A stretch of DNA of 64,000 nucleotides, from positions 3,348,001-3,412,000 of the forward strand of contig NC_053205.1 in assembly GCF_905163445.1 (NCBI RefSeq). Reading direction: 5' to 3'. Under the pieces are notes generated by a model that did no database searches, was not told where the DNA came from, and worked only from the letters and a program-made list of their open reading frames with translations. The position numbers were made by a program, and so were the translations under genes. The DNA comes from Pararge aegeria (Eukaryota > Arthropoda > Insecta > Lepidoptera > Nymphalidae). Positions 51,208-63,264 of this stretch are shown one piece after another (position 1 is the stretch's first letter; each line of letters opens with the position of its first letter).

Positions 51208-51660
51208 ATCATCATCAGTGGCGTGCATTCCATAAATGCACAAAAGCACTGCATACCCAAAATTTTTCATATTACTCGTATAGAAGGAGGATTTTTCTAT
51301 TTAACACTATCTTCCTGCTTATGCTTACAAAACGCTGTGCACACAAAAAAAATGCAAAATGAAAAATTTGAGAAAATGATGATCACATTCATCTTCATCA
51401 TCGTAATTATCAGCCCATCACCGGCCCACTACAGTGCCCGGGTTTTCTGTCAGGGTTAAGGGCGTAGCCCACCACGCTGGCCAAGAGCGGATTGGTAGAA
51501 TTAACACGCTCACTACGTTTTCCTTCACCGTTAAAGCAAGTGATATTTAGTTTCTTAAAATGTACATAGCTTCGTTAAGTAAGAGGTACGTGACGTTGAT
51601 CGAACTGGGTAGGGGAATCCCCGAAAGGTAAGCTGAAATCTTAACCACAAGGCGCCCGTT
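51208..51660. repeat. M3-like half element followed by antisense SINE-C
   Basis: CAGTGGCGTGCATTCCATAA at 51215; antisense SINE-C from about 51370 (ATTATCAGCCCATCACCGGC ... AAATCTTAACCACAAGGCG). Confidence 0.5.
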
Positions 51661-51884
51661 CGATTTTTAAATTGAAAAGTATCCTATCTCCAGCATAGAA
51701 TAAAACATATAAACCCTCGTTCAGCCATTATTGCATTGTGTCCAAAAACAGTAAAAACGACCCGCGCATTTCTGACTTCAAACCCGCATAATGTTGCTAT
51801 CTCATAAACTTATTCTCATTTTCCCCATTTTATGGTAACCCAGCTTTTGTCCGCGGCTTTGTACGCGGCTTTTTTGGTTTTTCA

Positions 51885-52090
51885 CGAATCCTTTGGCCGC
51901 GGCTAGTTACCACCGAAGACGTACCGCTAAGCGATTTAGTGTTCCAGTGCGATGTCGCGTAGAAACCAATTAGGGGTATGACTACTATACTCCCTTAACA
52001 GGTTAGCCCGCTACCATCTTAGACTGCATCATCACTAACCACCAGGTGAGATTGCAGTCAAAGGCCAACTTGTAGTGGATTATAAAAAAA
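51885..52090 (+). repeat. SINE-D, 5'-truncated
   Basis: TTGGCCGCGGCTAGTTACCA, GATGTCGCGTAGAAACCAAT, AACCACCAGGTGAGATTGCA. Confidence 0.75.
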
Positions 52091-52597
52091 GAAAAAGAAT
52101 AGAATTTTATTGTTAATGTATCAGTGTTACAGAAAGGCAGTTGACAGTAGGCCGTACGATAATAATATTAACATAAATATAAAAATCGAATTATGATCTA
52201 AATGTACAATTAATGTCAATAAAAATATATATATATCATTTTCTTTATACAGGATATTATTAAAAATAGTAGTTCCTATTATTAAAAATAACAACATTTG
52301 TTATAAAAGTTATCAAAATTCGGTATTAAAAAAAAAATCCTGCAGAACCGTACATTTTCCCGGGATAAAAAGCATCCTAATCCAGGGTATAATATATCAT
52401 CATTCCAACATTCACTCAAATTGCTTCAGTAGTTTTTGCGTGAAAGAGTAACGAACATTCATCCGTAGAAACTTTAGTCGTATAATAATTTCAGCTTAAT
52501 AAAATCAAGTGACTATAATCAAGTGACCTGTTCGAGAAACACTGCTAAAGTGGAGTGTTTTGTAATGCACTAAAAACACAAAAAAACAACACGACAC

Positions 52598-52730
52598 AGA
52601 GTATGCACTTTAAAAAAGCATATTTTTCTTACTTAAGATTTATCAATTTGTATTGTAAAAAAAATCTGATATTCAAACTCCTATCTGTAATTCCTTCGAC
52701 TTTTGCACATCACACCTGACCCCAGACCGT
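52598..52730. repeat. rearranged repeat, copy 1
   Basis: First half (GAGTATGCACTTTAAAAAA ... TATTGTAAA) is direct, and second half (TTCAAACTCCTATCTGTAAT ... CCTGACCCCAGACC) inverted, relative to copy 2 at 54037. Confidence 0.8.
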
Positions 52731-53264
52731 ATCAATATACTAGTTAATTCTGTGGTCTCCAGGATATAAAAAAAGTCTTTAGTTTTATTCATGGACTTGA
52801 ATCCATGGCCGTAAAATAAATTTAAAAAAAAAGTAACTAGAAGAAACTGAACACAGAACTTTCGCCTGTTTAATGTGAGAAAAAAATTACTTCAAAACTA
52901 ATTAGGCCGTTTAATCGAAAGGTCGGTCGGTTAGGTCGAAAGTACTCAAAAATGATTATGACAGTGGGATCAATTAAAAAAGATTTAAGTTAAACAATAA
53001 TTTGTACAATGTCCCGCCTAATCTTTCTAATAACAGTTCCCAGCAATAAACAATAACCCAAGTAAGTACCGTAGTAAGTAGATACTTGGGGTAACAAAAC
53101 CCCGGCACACGTGTTCTAATCCCGCGGATCCGGGTACCCACGGTGGTCCGTGCTAGTCTGTACGCCCTTCAAACTGTGTTGTTTTAGAGGGACTATAGGC
53201 TACTGTTACTATCTACTGTTTTATAGTTTCCTAGTACTCTTACGTAGGAAACTTTTGATATATT

Positions 53265-53645
53265 TTTTTTCAAATTCAAATTCAAAATTCATTTATTTCA
53301 AATAGGCCTAATTAATAAGCACTTTTGAAACGTCAAGTCAGTCTGTTTGTAGTGACTCTACCACCGGTTCGGAAGGCAGATTCCACCGAGGAGAGCCGGC
53401 AAGAAACTCAGCAGATTGCTCTTTTCCAACATCATTTTAAAGTTTAACAATCTTTAGAATTTTTCTGTTTTGTGAGATGAGAGCGGGGTGGCCTGCTTCC
53501 AAGCAGCCTTGTTAAGGAATTCATCAATCGTGTAGTAACCACGATTTGTTAAATGTGTTTTAATATATTGTTTAAACTTAGGTAAAGGTAGATCTAATAT
53601 TCCTTCGGTACCGTACCGGTCGAACCTTCGGTATCGTAGCATATA
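53265..53645 (-). mobile_element. LINE-C 3' region with ORF end
   Basis: - strand frame GTEGILDLPLPKFKQYIKTH and RGYYTIDEFLNKAAWK, then antisense ACCGGTTCGGAAGGCAGATT. Confidence 0.75.
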
Positions 53646-53659
53646 CCATATAGACTAGC

Positions 53660-53930
53660 GCTTGACCACGATCTCACCTGATGGAAAGCGTTGATGTGGC
53701 CTAATATGGGACTCGCTTGCCTAGAAGATGCCTATTCACTCTAATTTTAAAGATACCCAGGTTGTTAGAATTAGGAAACACAGAACTCGGAAGGGTGTTC
53801 CAAACCCCAGCCATGATATAAGAAAAGAAGATGCAAATCGCTTCGTGCGAGTTTTTGGGATATTAACAACATAGGGGTGAAAACCCGCCCGGTGCCTTGC
53901 AGTGCGATATTAGAATGGTGATATGCGTAA
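53660..53930 (-). mobile_element. LINE C-terminal fragment
   Basis: Antisense of the family at 24520 (CGCTTGCCTAGAAGATGCCT, CTCTAATTTTAAAGATACCC, CAGAACTCGGAAGGGTGTTC). Confidence 0.55.
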
Positions 53931-54036
53931 AACTATAATAAACTATGGATGGATGTAGTTTTAAATGAGTTAATGATACACAAATTTTTTAGCACACCGT
54001 AAACGTACAGAAAATTAAGAAAATCAAGCCAACACT

Positions 54037-54186
54037 GAGTATGCACTTTAAAAATGCTAATTTATTCTTACTTAAGAATTATCAATTTTGTATTGTAAAC
54101 TCCTTAGCGTTAAAATTGGTCTGGGGTCAGGTGGAATGTGTAAAGGTCGAACAAATTATAGATAGGAGTTCGAATATAAGATTTTT
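54037..54186. repeat. rearranged repeat, copy 2
   Basis: GAGTATGCACTTTAAAAATG ... TATTGTAAA, then GGTCTGGGGTCAGG ... GATAGGAGTTCGAATATAAG; see copy 1 at 52598. Confidence 0.8.
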
Positions 54187-54189
54187 TTT

Positions 54190-56390
54190 CACCCCCGTAT
54201 CTCTTGGAAGTTATTGATACTGATAACAGCTTGACATGAAAACGAAATAGCCAAATGATTTATTCCTGACCTTGAAGTAATCAAACATAGCCTAATACTT
54301 AAATACTCAAAAAAAAAAAATAATAACTTAGATCTACATAAGTTTATAATTAAAATGCGGTTAGGCATAAAGATTTATTTCCTTTGCGTGGGAACGGAGT
54401 AACAAGTCAATAAATTTACGCACCAAAGTCAATATCTATAGCATTGTTTTTTTTGCAGCAAAGGCGTAGTGTCATAATGCCCATTGTCTCTGGCCGCAAA
54501 GACGGACGCACGTGTCCAAAGCAGGTTTTACTGTGTTTTGTTTATTTTGGACATTTTTTTGCAAAAGTACACCTGTAGAGTCATTCATAAGTAATTGATA
54601 ATTTGCTTAGGGTGTGAGAATTTTCGACGTAAGCTGTGCCTTGTAGTAAACTTTTTTTTATGAGGCTTTTTTATTGACTCTACGTTATCAAGGATACGCA
54701 TTAAACTCGTAATCTACCACCACATTGACAGTAACTTCAGTAAATCTGAGCACTTTGTTTACGTATTAAATTGATATTTTGTATGTTACTCTGCTATATT
54801 TACAGTTAAAAGTCCTATAACATTATTGGTCCGACCCGAGAATCGAACCTCGTCCTACTAGATATCTAAAAGGGGGGCCTGGCATAAACTAACAGATGAG
54901 TTTCAGTAGGAAAAGATACCTATTAATCGGTACAAAAGTTATTAGTAAATCACCATTCCCACGCCTACACGCCTACACCGCTGAAAAAAAATCCTTTTAA
55001 ATTTGACATTACCGTGTCAGAATTGTCAAATAAGTTAGCGAACAATTATTTGTAGAATAAACAATGAATTTCACGAATACTCCTTGTTATTTGAATCATA
55101 AGGTGCATAACAATGAGGTTTTTATTCGTTGAGTTTTTTTTTCTCAAACTCTATTGTCTCTGATCGGTTGACAGGTCCAAATTGGCGGGGCGTCATTGTA
55201 AAGCGCGGGAAATATCACATACAATGGGACCTGTTGTTTTAAAGTTTTGCATAATTTATTGCCCTTATTTTATTACCGGTTATTACCGCGATTTTGGTGG
55301 ATCTCAGATGTCTCTCAGTCCACGAACCTACAATCTCAGAAATAATAATGTTCCTCAATTTATTGATTATGTCATCTTTGCTAATACCTACCTTCGTAGG
55401 GAATAAAAATATTATGGATACATTACCATCGACAATAAATTTGGGATCTGTAGAAGTTTACATAATCCGCTCCAAATTCGGAATGCTATTAAAATAAATA
55501 CTTATTTGTCATCTAATGGGATATCCGTGACTACCAGAAAGGCGATCGGATGCAATAAAAACAAATATGCCTGTAAACGTAACAAATAAAATGGAAAAAA
55601 AAATCGAAAAACCGCCGCCATTTTGTATTTCTGGCACACGTATGCGCGCCCAAATCGTTATAGATCGTTTTCGTGCGTGACGTTTCGACATTTTTTCGAT
55701 TCGGCTTATTTTAGAAGTTTAAAACATTTTTGGAGGAATTACGATTAATGATCTATTTTAAGGGCGGGGGGGTGTTTTTTTTACCTAAGCGACGGTTAAA
55801 TATTGTAGTTCCGAAGTCAATACTTGAATCTTTTTGAAGACCTCCCTGCCGAACTTCAGACCGCTTTTTGTTAATGGAATTTCTTAATAGAATTACTTAA
55901 TCATAATTACCTATAACATTCCTCTGTAATGTGGTCTTGAACAGACTTCTGTTTGCCTGTCCGGAACATAAGCTATACGACGTCCTTCCCCCTAATATTC
56001 CCCGTGAATTAAATGTCCAAAGTTTTCTTATGCTAGTTTTAGTCGCTATGTAAAATTTGTCTGTAAATATATTCAATCTAACAAAATTAAGCTCTAAATA
56101 TCCTATTATGGTTGATAATAAAAAAAATCTTTAGTTATAACACCAACCAAAGACTTATTTTGGGATACTAAGATTTATAAAAACCATAGTGCTATAATTA
56201 TGTTTTTTTTTTTGACAATCTCCTCTAGGATCTGCTAAGTATAGGAGACATTGGCGAAATACAACGCGCTGATTTGACACACCTTTTCGGTGTGGCAAAA
56301 AAAGCAAAAATAAAAACGTTTAGAACATAAGAGGTAAAGTTAAAAATATTTCCTGTCAACTGCTAAATTGTATAAATTGACTAACGTTAT
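54190..56390. other. no gene recognised; low-copy DNA with traces
   Basis: 54835-54865 carries an antisense B-box-like GACCCGAGAATCGAACCTCG. 55320-55490 has a weak LINE-like reading (LSPRTYNLRNNNVPQFIDYV). Otherwise nothing identifiable. Confidence 0.4.
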
Positions 56391-56409
56391 ATTTATTAGC
56401 TATCTATGT

Positions 56410-56665
56410 ATGTTAAAGTCAAAGTCAATGTCAAATATTTCTTTATTCAAATAGGCACGCACATAGATGGCACTTTTGATGGGTTGATTATATACAAAAT
56501 GTGTACATAGCAGTGAGTAGTGATGGCTACATTCGTAAACTTAAAACTAAAGCTACGAGGGTTCCAAACGCGTCCTGGTCTAAGAAGCCCACAACAAACT
56601 TAGCCGGGTGTTCTTTTCGTTATCATCATCTCACATTGTCATTTTATATTTATGTAGTTGATATA
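56410..56665 (-). mobile_element. LINE-B 3' end
   Basis: GTCAAAGTCAATGTCAAATA, TTATTCAAATAGGCACGCAC, AACGCGTCCTGGTCTAAGAA. Confidence 0.8.
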
Positions 56666-56734
56666 GTTTATGTTATGACATATTTTTGAAATATTACACT
56701 ATCCCTTTTCCATAATCATTTATTTTATTCTTTC

Positions 56735-56852
56735 ATTAAGGGTTGTCTGGAGCCTTGGAGGCGATCGCTTATAGCGATAAGACCGCCTTCTTGTTTTACT
56801 ATTTTCAATTATCTTTATCCCTCAATTGTGTGCAATAAAGAATTTATCTATC
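56735..56852 (+). repeat. LINE 3' end
   Basis: GGCGATCGCTTATAGCGATA, AGACCGCCTTCTTGTTTTAC, GTGTGCAATAAAGAATTTAT. Confidence 0.6.
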
Positions 56853-56974
56853 TATATCTGATGTAGATTAGAGTAGAGTTTTCGATGCTTAAATATTAGT
56901 CATGAAAAAATAATATAAAAAATATATTTTTTTTTATATATATATAATTATTTGACGGTTCGCTGCCAACTTTC

Positions 56975-57130
56975 AGCCATGCAGGTTTCCTCACAATGTA
57001 CTCCTTCACTGTTGAAGTGATATTTTCATTGCTTAAAACGCACATAACTCAGGAAAGTTAGAGGTGCGTGCTGGGATTCGAACTCGCCCCCCCGAAAGTG
57101 ATACCGATGTCCTAACCACTACGCTATCGC
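56975..57130 (-). repeat. SINE-C head half, antisense
   Basis: CATGCAGGTTTCCTCACAAT, GCTGGGATTCGAACTCGCCC, ACGCTATCGCTAGCGGGGCA. Confidence 0.7.
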
Positions 57131-57324
57131 TAGCGGGGCAGTTATAATAACCTAAATATAATTGGTTCAACCCAAAGTCTACAATAACCAATGGAAACAG
57201 TTCAACTATAACAATAAACACGAAAACGTTGTGAATTTACCACCATGCAACTTTGTATGTAAAAGTTAAGGCTCGGAAACACTATAACGTACAGAACTGC
57301 TATATTGTTTTATCATAGTTACGA

Positions 57325-58150
57325 GTATGGCGATAGCTAGAACTGCGATGGACAGGCTGAAGAAAATATGGAAAAACAGGAATTATAACAAATGCTACTA
57401 AGATCCGGCTTGTTCAAACACTTGTTTTCCCCATTTTTATACGCTGCAGAGACGTGGACTTTGCGACTAGTCGAGAAGAAGAAAATTGATGCTCTGGAGA
57501 TGTGGTGCTGGAGACGAATGCTGGGAGTGTCATGGACCGAATTTCGTACCAACATCTCTTTGACGGCCGAGTGGCGCAGTGGGCAGCGACCCTGCTTTCT
57601 GAGTCCAAGGCCGTGGGTTCGATTCCCACAACTGGAGAGTGTTTGTGTGATGAACATGAATGTTTTTCAGTGTCTGGGTGTTTATCTGTATACTATAAGT
57701 ATTTATGTGTATTATATTCATAAAAAAATATTCATCAGCTATCTCAGTACCCATAACACAAGCTACGCTTACTTTGGGGCTAGATAGCGATGTGTGTATT
57801 GTCGTAGTACATTTAAGTTATTTATTTTTATTTATTTATCTCTATACTCCAAGAAATCGGCATTAAAAAACGTCTTTCGGCGTTAGTACAGAGTCGCATC
57901 TTAAAAGTCTCCCGGCGTGAGAGTGACTCCATAGAGCGTCTTGTCGTGCAGGGCAAGGTGGAGGGCACTAGAGGTCGAGGAAGGTCACCCATGCGATGGA
58001 CCGATCAGATTAAGTCTGCTGTGGGTGGCCCTTTGCACGAGTGCACCGGGCTTTCGGCCAGCCGAGAGAAGTAGCGGATGCTTGTAGGGCGTGTGACATC
58101 TGCCCTCAAAGACGCTTCATGATGACCACGACCACTCTGTCAAGAGTGTA
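57325..58150 (+). mobile_element. RTE-type LINE C-terminal region split by SINE-A
   Basis: Left part encodes FLYAAETWTLR-like text with frameshifts (YAAETWTLRLVEKKKIDALE, MWCWRRMLGVSWTEFRTNIS). Right part from 57838 encodes LQEIGIKKRLSALVQSRILK and GRGRSPMRWTDQIKSA. The 6-bp direct repeat ATCTCT brackets the SINE. The ORF is broken. Confidence 0.8.
57560..57837 (+). repeat. SINE-A, full length, inside the RTE LINE
   Basis: GAGTGGCGCAGTGGGCAGCG to GTATTGTCGTAGTACATTTA plus an AT-rich tail. ATCTCT at 57554-57559 and 57838-57843 is the target duplication. Confidence 0.9.
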
Positions 58151-58439
58151 ACGACAAAGAAGAAGAAGTTACGAGTATTTAAGTTTCAAAAAGCTTCGAG
58201 AGGGAAACGTCAAGTATTGGATAGAAGAAATAAGTATTAAGCGTATTTATATATTTTTATTTATTCATAAGACACATCAGCAATGAATTGTAACTACATT
58301 CATAAAAAAATTAAATTATGTGTTAGAATTACAAATTCTGTCTTGTGCCGTTACAATAATCAATTATAGGTGTATACAGCATTATCGTTGCTATCTATGG
58401 TCACAAATAAAAAAAAAATTAAAACTTAAATTAACTTCT

Positions 58440-58525
58440 AAGTTATAGGTTCTGGGATTCGAGCTGGCCCCCACTTGAGAGTGAAGTCGAAGTTTTACCC
58501 ACTGGGATATCATCGCGTCATCACC
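58440..58525 (-). repeat. SINE-C head, antisense
   Basis: TGGGATTCGAGCTGGCCCCC and CCCACTGGGATATCATCGCG. Confidence 0.6.
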
Positions 58526-58934
58526 CAACCCAACTTTATTCCGTTTGAAATGTCAAATCTGTCTGTAGTAACTCTAAACTGGTTCGGAAGGCGAAAGGAA
58601 CCCGTTAGAAACTCGAAAACAGTTTATAACTCAGTACTCAGATGTTAAAACGCTTTCAACAAATTCTTTTATCGGCTCTTCTTTAGATCGTTTTGGATGA
58701 TTAAAGTTTTAGTAGTAACTTGTAATGTAAAGTGCGAGGAAAATAAAAATGGTATATTAATACGAGATCGCTTTTTTTGTCGCATTAAACATTTGTGAAT
58801 TATAAAAAATACGCCAAATATATGTTCAAGTATATTTTGCACAAGAAATCAAAAAAATATTGCAAGTGTGGGTATTGTACACAAAGATTGTAATTTTAGA
58901 TATCGTGGAATTAACTGTTTTCCTAAAAGGGGCA

Positions 58935-59185
58935 ATTCAAATTCAAAATTCATTTATTTCAAGCAGGCATAATATAAGCGCTTTTCAAACGTCAAGTCTG
59001 TCTTGTAGTGACTCTACCACCAGTTCGGAAGGCAGATTCTACTGGGAAGAAGCCGGCAAGAAAATTAGCAGTTGGTCTTTTCCAACATCAACAAATTACA
59101 TTTTACATTTTAACATTCATTTTTATTTTTTGTGAGAGATGAAAGCGTAGCCGGATGCTTTCAAGTAACCTTGTCATTATTGATA
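58935..59185 (-). mobile_element. LINE-C 3' end
   Basis: AAAATTCATTTATTTCAAGC, CCACCAGTTCGGAAGGCAGA, GATGAAAGCGTAGCCGGATG. A more decayed relative lies at 58545-58605. Confidence 0.75.
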
Positions 59186-59524
59186 AATAAAATATATCCA
59201 AATGGCGTTTAAGTGTGGTGGCACCTCGCCTTCTAGCTGATTAAAACAGAAGCAATGGGACGTGCCCGAAGGCAGTAGCTATTTACGTTTCGAGCACGTA
59301 ACCGCGATTACTGACATTGTTGCAGGATGACACACAACTGCATCCAACTTTGTATGTATGGCGAATGCAGCTGCATGATCTGAGCTGTTAGTCTGGGGCC
59401 CACAGACTAATATGTCACCGGTAGATATTAATCTGTCCATAGACAATTTTTTTTATATCTGATAGCCTTGTGTTCGACGACTATTATGCCTGACGGAAAG
59501 CAATTTTGAGGTCTAATTAAATAA

Positions 59525-59776
59525 ATAAATAAATATACTACGACAATACACACATCGCAACCTAGCCCCAAAGTAAGCGTAGCTTGTGTTATGGGTACTA
59601 AGATAGCTGATGAATATTTTTTTATGAATATAATACACATAAATACTTATAATATAAACACCCAGACACTGAAAAACATTCATGTTCATCACACAAACAT
59701 TATCCAGTTGTGGGAATCGAACTCACGACCTTGGACTCAGAAAGCAGGGTCGCTGCCCACTGCGCCACCCGGCCGT
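59525..59776 (-). repeat. SINE-A, antisense, full length
   Basis: ATACTACGACAATACACACA to CCCACTGCGCCACCCGGCCG. Confidence 0.85.
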
Positions 59777-60179
59777 CAATTGGGGCGCGCTTGGATGGAA
59801 TATTTCTATTAATTTTTGCCTTAGAGGCATTCATGTCTTACGTGGCAGGAGACACCGATATCTACCTTAGCGGTAAGTATCAGAATTTCACTTCATCTTA
59901 TTTGAAAATGGTGCCTTTTTCGAAAGGAAATGCACTTTTAAATCGAACTTTTCCGATTAAGTTTTGTTTAGGTGTCCTTAATTTTTTTAATCTCACGAAG
60001 ATATTAAAGAGTTTTTCTTAAATAAACGTAGCCTAAGTTACTCCTTATTACATCAGCTACCTGCTAATAAAAGTCCCGTCAAAATCGGTCCAGCCATTTC
60101 AGAGATTATTACAGAGAACAAACAGACGGACAGACAGACAAAAAATGTAAAAAAAAAAAAAAGTTAGTATTTGTTTACA

Positions 60180-60400
60180 TGTAGTGAAAAACGGTTATTA
60201 CAATATTACAAACAGTCACTCCAACTATATTATATTTATAGATTTGTATCACTGAGACATAATTGCAAAAGTAGTTCTTATGCATTAAGCAGATATAAAG
60301 CATAAAATAGAAATACTCTCCTCCAATACGTGCTATGTAAAATAATTTGGGTATGCAGTGCTTCTGTGCATATATGTAACGCACGCCACTGCTTGGCAGT
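60180..60400. repeat. M3-related fragment
   Basis: TGGGTATGCAGTGCTTCTGT and ACGCACGCCACTGCTTGGCA mirror the element half at 51208. Confidence 0.45.
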
Positions 60401-60934
60401 GGACGTTAGGAAGAAAATGTTATCATTCATAAAAGCTCATTACAAATCCAGAGACTGGCATGCAAGTCAAAACGCCAGATGTTGCGCCAGTTTAGGTCGA
60501 GGATTAGCATCGCCCCATAAGCCATAACTCTTACTTCCGACCAACATTCTAATCCCATAATCTTTGAGCTGACTCGCACAAAAAAACCCCTTAAATAATT
60601 TATAGTTTGTTCCGCTGAAATATTACTTGTTTTTACACCTTTTCATTAGCCTATTCCCTGGCACAGTAGATTCGATACCGACAGTGCAATTTGGGAATTT
60701 GTAATTCCTGTTACAGAAAAAGTCGACCAACCAACCAATGAGTGTTTTATGTGATAACCTGCCCGGCGAGCTGTTACATACAAGTTAGGATTTTAATATA
60801 ACTAGCGTTGTAATTTCCGCTTGTTTGTTTTTTTTTTTAATATAGTCTTATTTTTGAACGAGACCATCGGTTGTCATTCTCCGATTGGTTAACACCGGTA
60901 GACGCGTAACGGCGGGAACGAATCAAATTGATTG

Positions 60935-61248
60935 GATCTTTATGAAAATTAAGCTTAATTTGATATACTCCACGAAAATCAGGGGAATCAGGTATGTCTG
61001 TCGTTCATTGTAAATAATTACTAAATTTGCTTAACAATTATTCATTGTAAAGTCAACATCTCCTGAGGATGCTTTCGGAGCGAAACGTGCGTAGAGGGTA
61101 CATTGGCGAAGATCTGTTTGGTGGAGTATTAGGATTGAAGAAATTATAAATCACACAATACAGATTCTCCTGCTTTTCGCGGAGTATTTTTTAAGCTTAA
61201 TTTTTTATAATATATCATGGATTTCCACAAAGTAACGCTTGCAATATG
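60935..61248. mobile_element. MITE M2, nearly complete
   Basis: TTATGAAAATTAAGCTTAAT ... CTCCTGAGGATGCTTTCGGA ... ATCATGGATTTCCACAAAGT-AACGC. Confidence 0.75.
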
Positions 61249-61504
61249 ATTGGATCCTACCTGGACGGCTGTGTATTGGCGGGGGACTTTGGTTTTTCTT
61301 CTTGGCGTTCTCTGAAGGGTCAGGGTTGTAAAGAATGAGTTGCCATTGCCATAGTTTATAAAGTAAATTAATAAACTGAAATTTTTATGGTACGTTTATT
61401 TGGATCTTTTCGTGGCCTCATCGCGAACCTACTTCAGTATTAATAATACATAATAAAAAATAAAGGTCAGTTAAAAAAAAATTAGAGTTAATAATAAATA
61501 CATA

Positions 61505-62108
61505 AATATACTACGACAATACACACATCGCCATCTAATTCCAAAGTAAGCCTAGCTTGTGTACTTGTGTATCTTGGTGATGATTGTTGAATAATTTTAT
61601 AAATAACTAGCGTACCCAGCCCGCTTCGCCGGGCTAGATTTTGCTTTATTTTATTTAAACAATAAACTTACATCATTAAATTTTTAATTGAATTCTCATA
61701 ATATAAAAAAAACATTTATTTCTCTCTGTATTCATTCTTTTCTATTCTCTTCTCGAGCGGGTGAAGATCATTATCTACACCCATGTACACCCAACACTAG
61801 AATATCACCATAGTAAATAAAAGCGTATTTGACAGTTTGACAGTTCAAAAATACGAGTGCTCCGATCGTCACCAAACTTTACAGGATTACTCGCCAGGTC
61901 AATCCGGAGATTCCCTGAAAGTTTCATTGAAATCGGTCCAGCCGTTTCGGAGCCTATACGCAACAAACCCACACACTTTCTCTTTTATATATATATATAT
62001 ATATAGATAGATAAAATACATAAATACTTATAAAATACAAATAAACAACCGGACACTGAAAAGCATTTATGTTCATCACAGAAACATTTTCCAGTAGTGG
62101 GAATCGAA
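61505..62108 (-). repeat. SINE-A antisense, split by Helitron H2
   Basis: 61505-61616 (ACTACGACAATACACACATC ... TTTTATAAATAA) and 62012-62108 (ACATAAATACTTATAAAATA ... AGTAGTGGGAATCGAA) are the two halves. It joins another repeat at 62109 and so lacks its tRNA head. Confidence 0.8.
61617..62011 (-). mobile_element. Helitron H2 inside SINE-A
   Basis: - strand 5' TCTATCTATATATATATA, 3' hairpin AGCCCGGCGAAGCGGGCT, GGGTACGCTAG, then T (host). Confidence 0.85.
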
Positions 62109-62295
62109 TTGGAGCTTTTTATGAGAGATCTCGGCCGGGGAATTACCTACTATCGCCATGCTTATTTCTGCCGCTAACCAGCATTGCTGTATTCCGCTCT
62201 GAACGGCGTCGTTGCCGGTGTAATAACAGGCACATGAGACTTAACACCTACGCCTCGGATCGATGGACACAGTGCATTTTACGTAGGACGTGTTG
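62109..62295 (+). repeat. dispersed repeat shared with 10640-10790
   Basis: GCCATGCTTATTTCTGCCGC, GTTGCCGGTGTAATAACAGG, GACTTAACACCTACGCCTCG. Confidence 0.5.
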
Positions 62296-62299
62296 ATTT

Positions 62300-63145
62300 A
62301 ATACATTGCGAAATGTTGCTCTGTTTAAAGGCAATGGATTTCTGATTGCCATAAGGCTGGCGATCTTATTGATCCGATAAATAATTACTTCAAAAAAATA
62401 CCTTTTTAAATTTAAATATATCCAGCAGTGGACGCCCATTGATTAACATAGGGGGTCGTTGTTTTTTGTACCATCGACGGGCAAAGATCATCTCCCATAC
62501 AGCCTAATTTAACGTGTAGGTAAGTACCGACCCGATTGAACCCGATTTAGCAGACATTCGATACCGAATAACGTAGCCTTAAATTTAAACCGCTTTCTAC
62601 CAGAATGTAAAAAATGTCTCACGCAAGAAACCTGTTTCACTGTGAGTTTAACATAAAAAAAAGATAATATTGACATATCAAACCGGAGCGGACTCCGGTA
62701 GCCATATTGCCGGCAAACAAACTTTTTAAAAATGGCCGCCTTAAAACGTTAAATACATATGTCTAAATTTACGTTTAAATAATATGTATTTAAAATTACT
62801 TCTTTTTATTTAATCTAAACGTAAATATAACTAGAGTTTTTGTTTATTTATCATTTAATTTTAAAAAGTACCAGCTTCTTTCTAATAGAATCTCCCTTCA
62901 CAGATTGGACGTCTCAAAATTGCTATATGTTAACTTGAAAATGATGAACTTTGAAGTTCTCAGTTTAATCAAGGGATAAAAAAGACTAGCAGTTCCCGCA
63001 GTTTCACTCGTATTAACTAGAGGTCTAAGCGGAATGGAGAATTTAATGTAGTAAATAAAGTTACACTACGCTTTTATACGTTTATACATACAGTCGCTTT
63101 AAGCCTGATATAAATAGGCATGTATTAATATCGCCAATAGCGGTA
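62300..63145. other. no gene recognised
   Basis: AT-rich DNA without recognised repeats or ORFs. Confidence 0.4.
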
Positions 63146-63151
63146 GGAGAG

Positions 63152-63225
63152 CCGTGGCTTAGTGGTCAAAGCGCTCAGGCCGCGATTGCCATAGAGTCGA
63201 AGGTTCAAATCCTGTCGGTTCCATA
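63152..63225 (+). pseudogene. degenerate tRNA-like sequence
   Basis: A box GTGGCTTAGTGGTCAAAGC with a perfect D stem (GCTT/AAGC), B box GAAGGTTCAAATCC and a 6-of-7 acceptor stem (AGAGCCG/CGGTTCC). The anticodon arm does not pair well and position 33 is not T. It is a tRNA pseudogene or an unknown SINE head. Confidence 0.35.
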
Positions 63226-63264
63226 ATTTTTATATGCATTTCAAAATATTAAGTATCGATAAGT

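Noticed and set aside
53040..53200. GC-rich stretch resembling an exon
   Set aside because: No frame with recognisable protein and no paired splice sites; probably a repeat.
55182..55497. Overlapping frames with a LINE-like phrase (YNLRNNNVPQF)
   Set aside because: Too short and diverged to assign; mentioned only as a trace.
57392..57787. 131-codon frame with RT-like then unrelated sequence
   Set aside because: Chimera of a broken RTE LINE and the inserted SINE-A, not a gene.
59710..60021. 103-codon frame with a GTAAGT inside
   Set aside because: The first third is antisense SINE-A; the rest matches nothing I know and has no exon partners.
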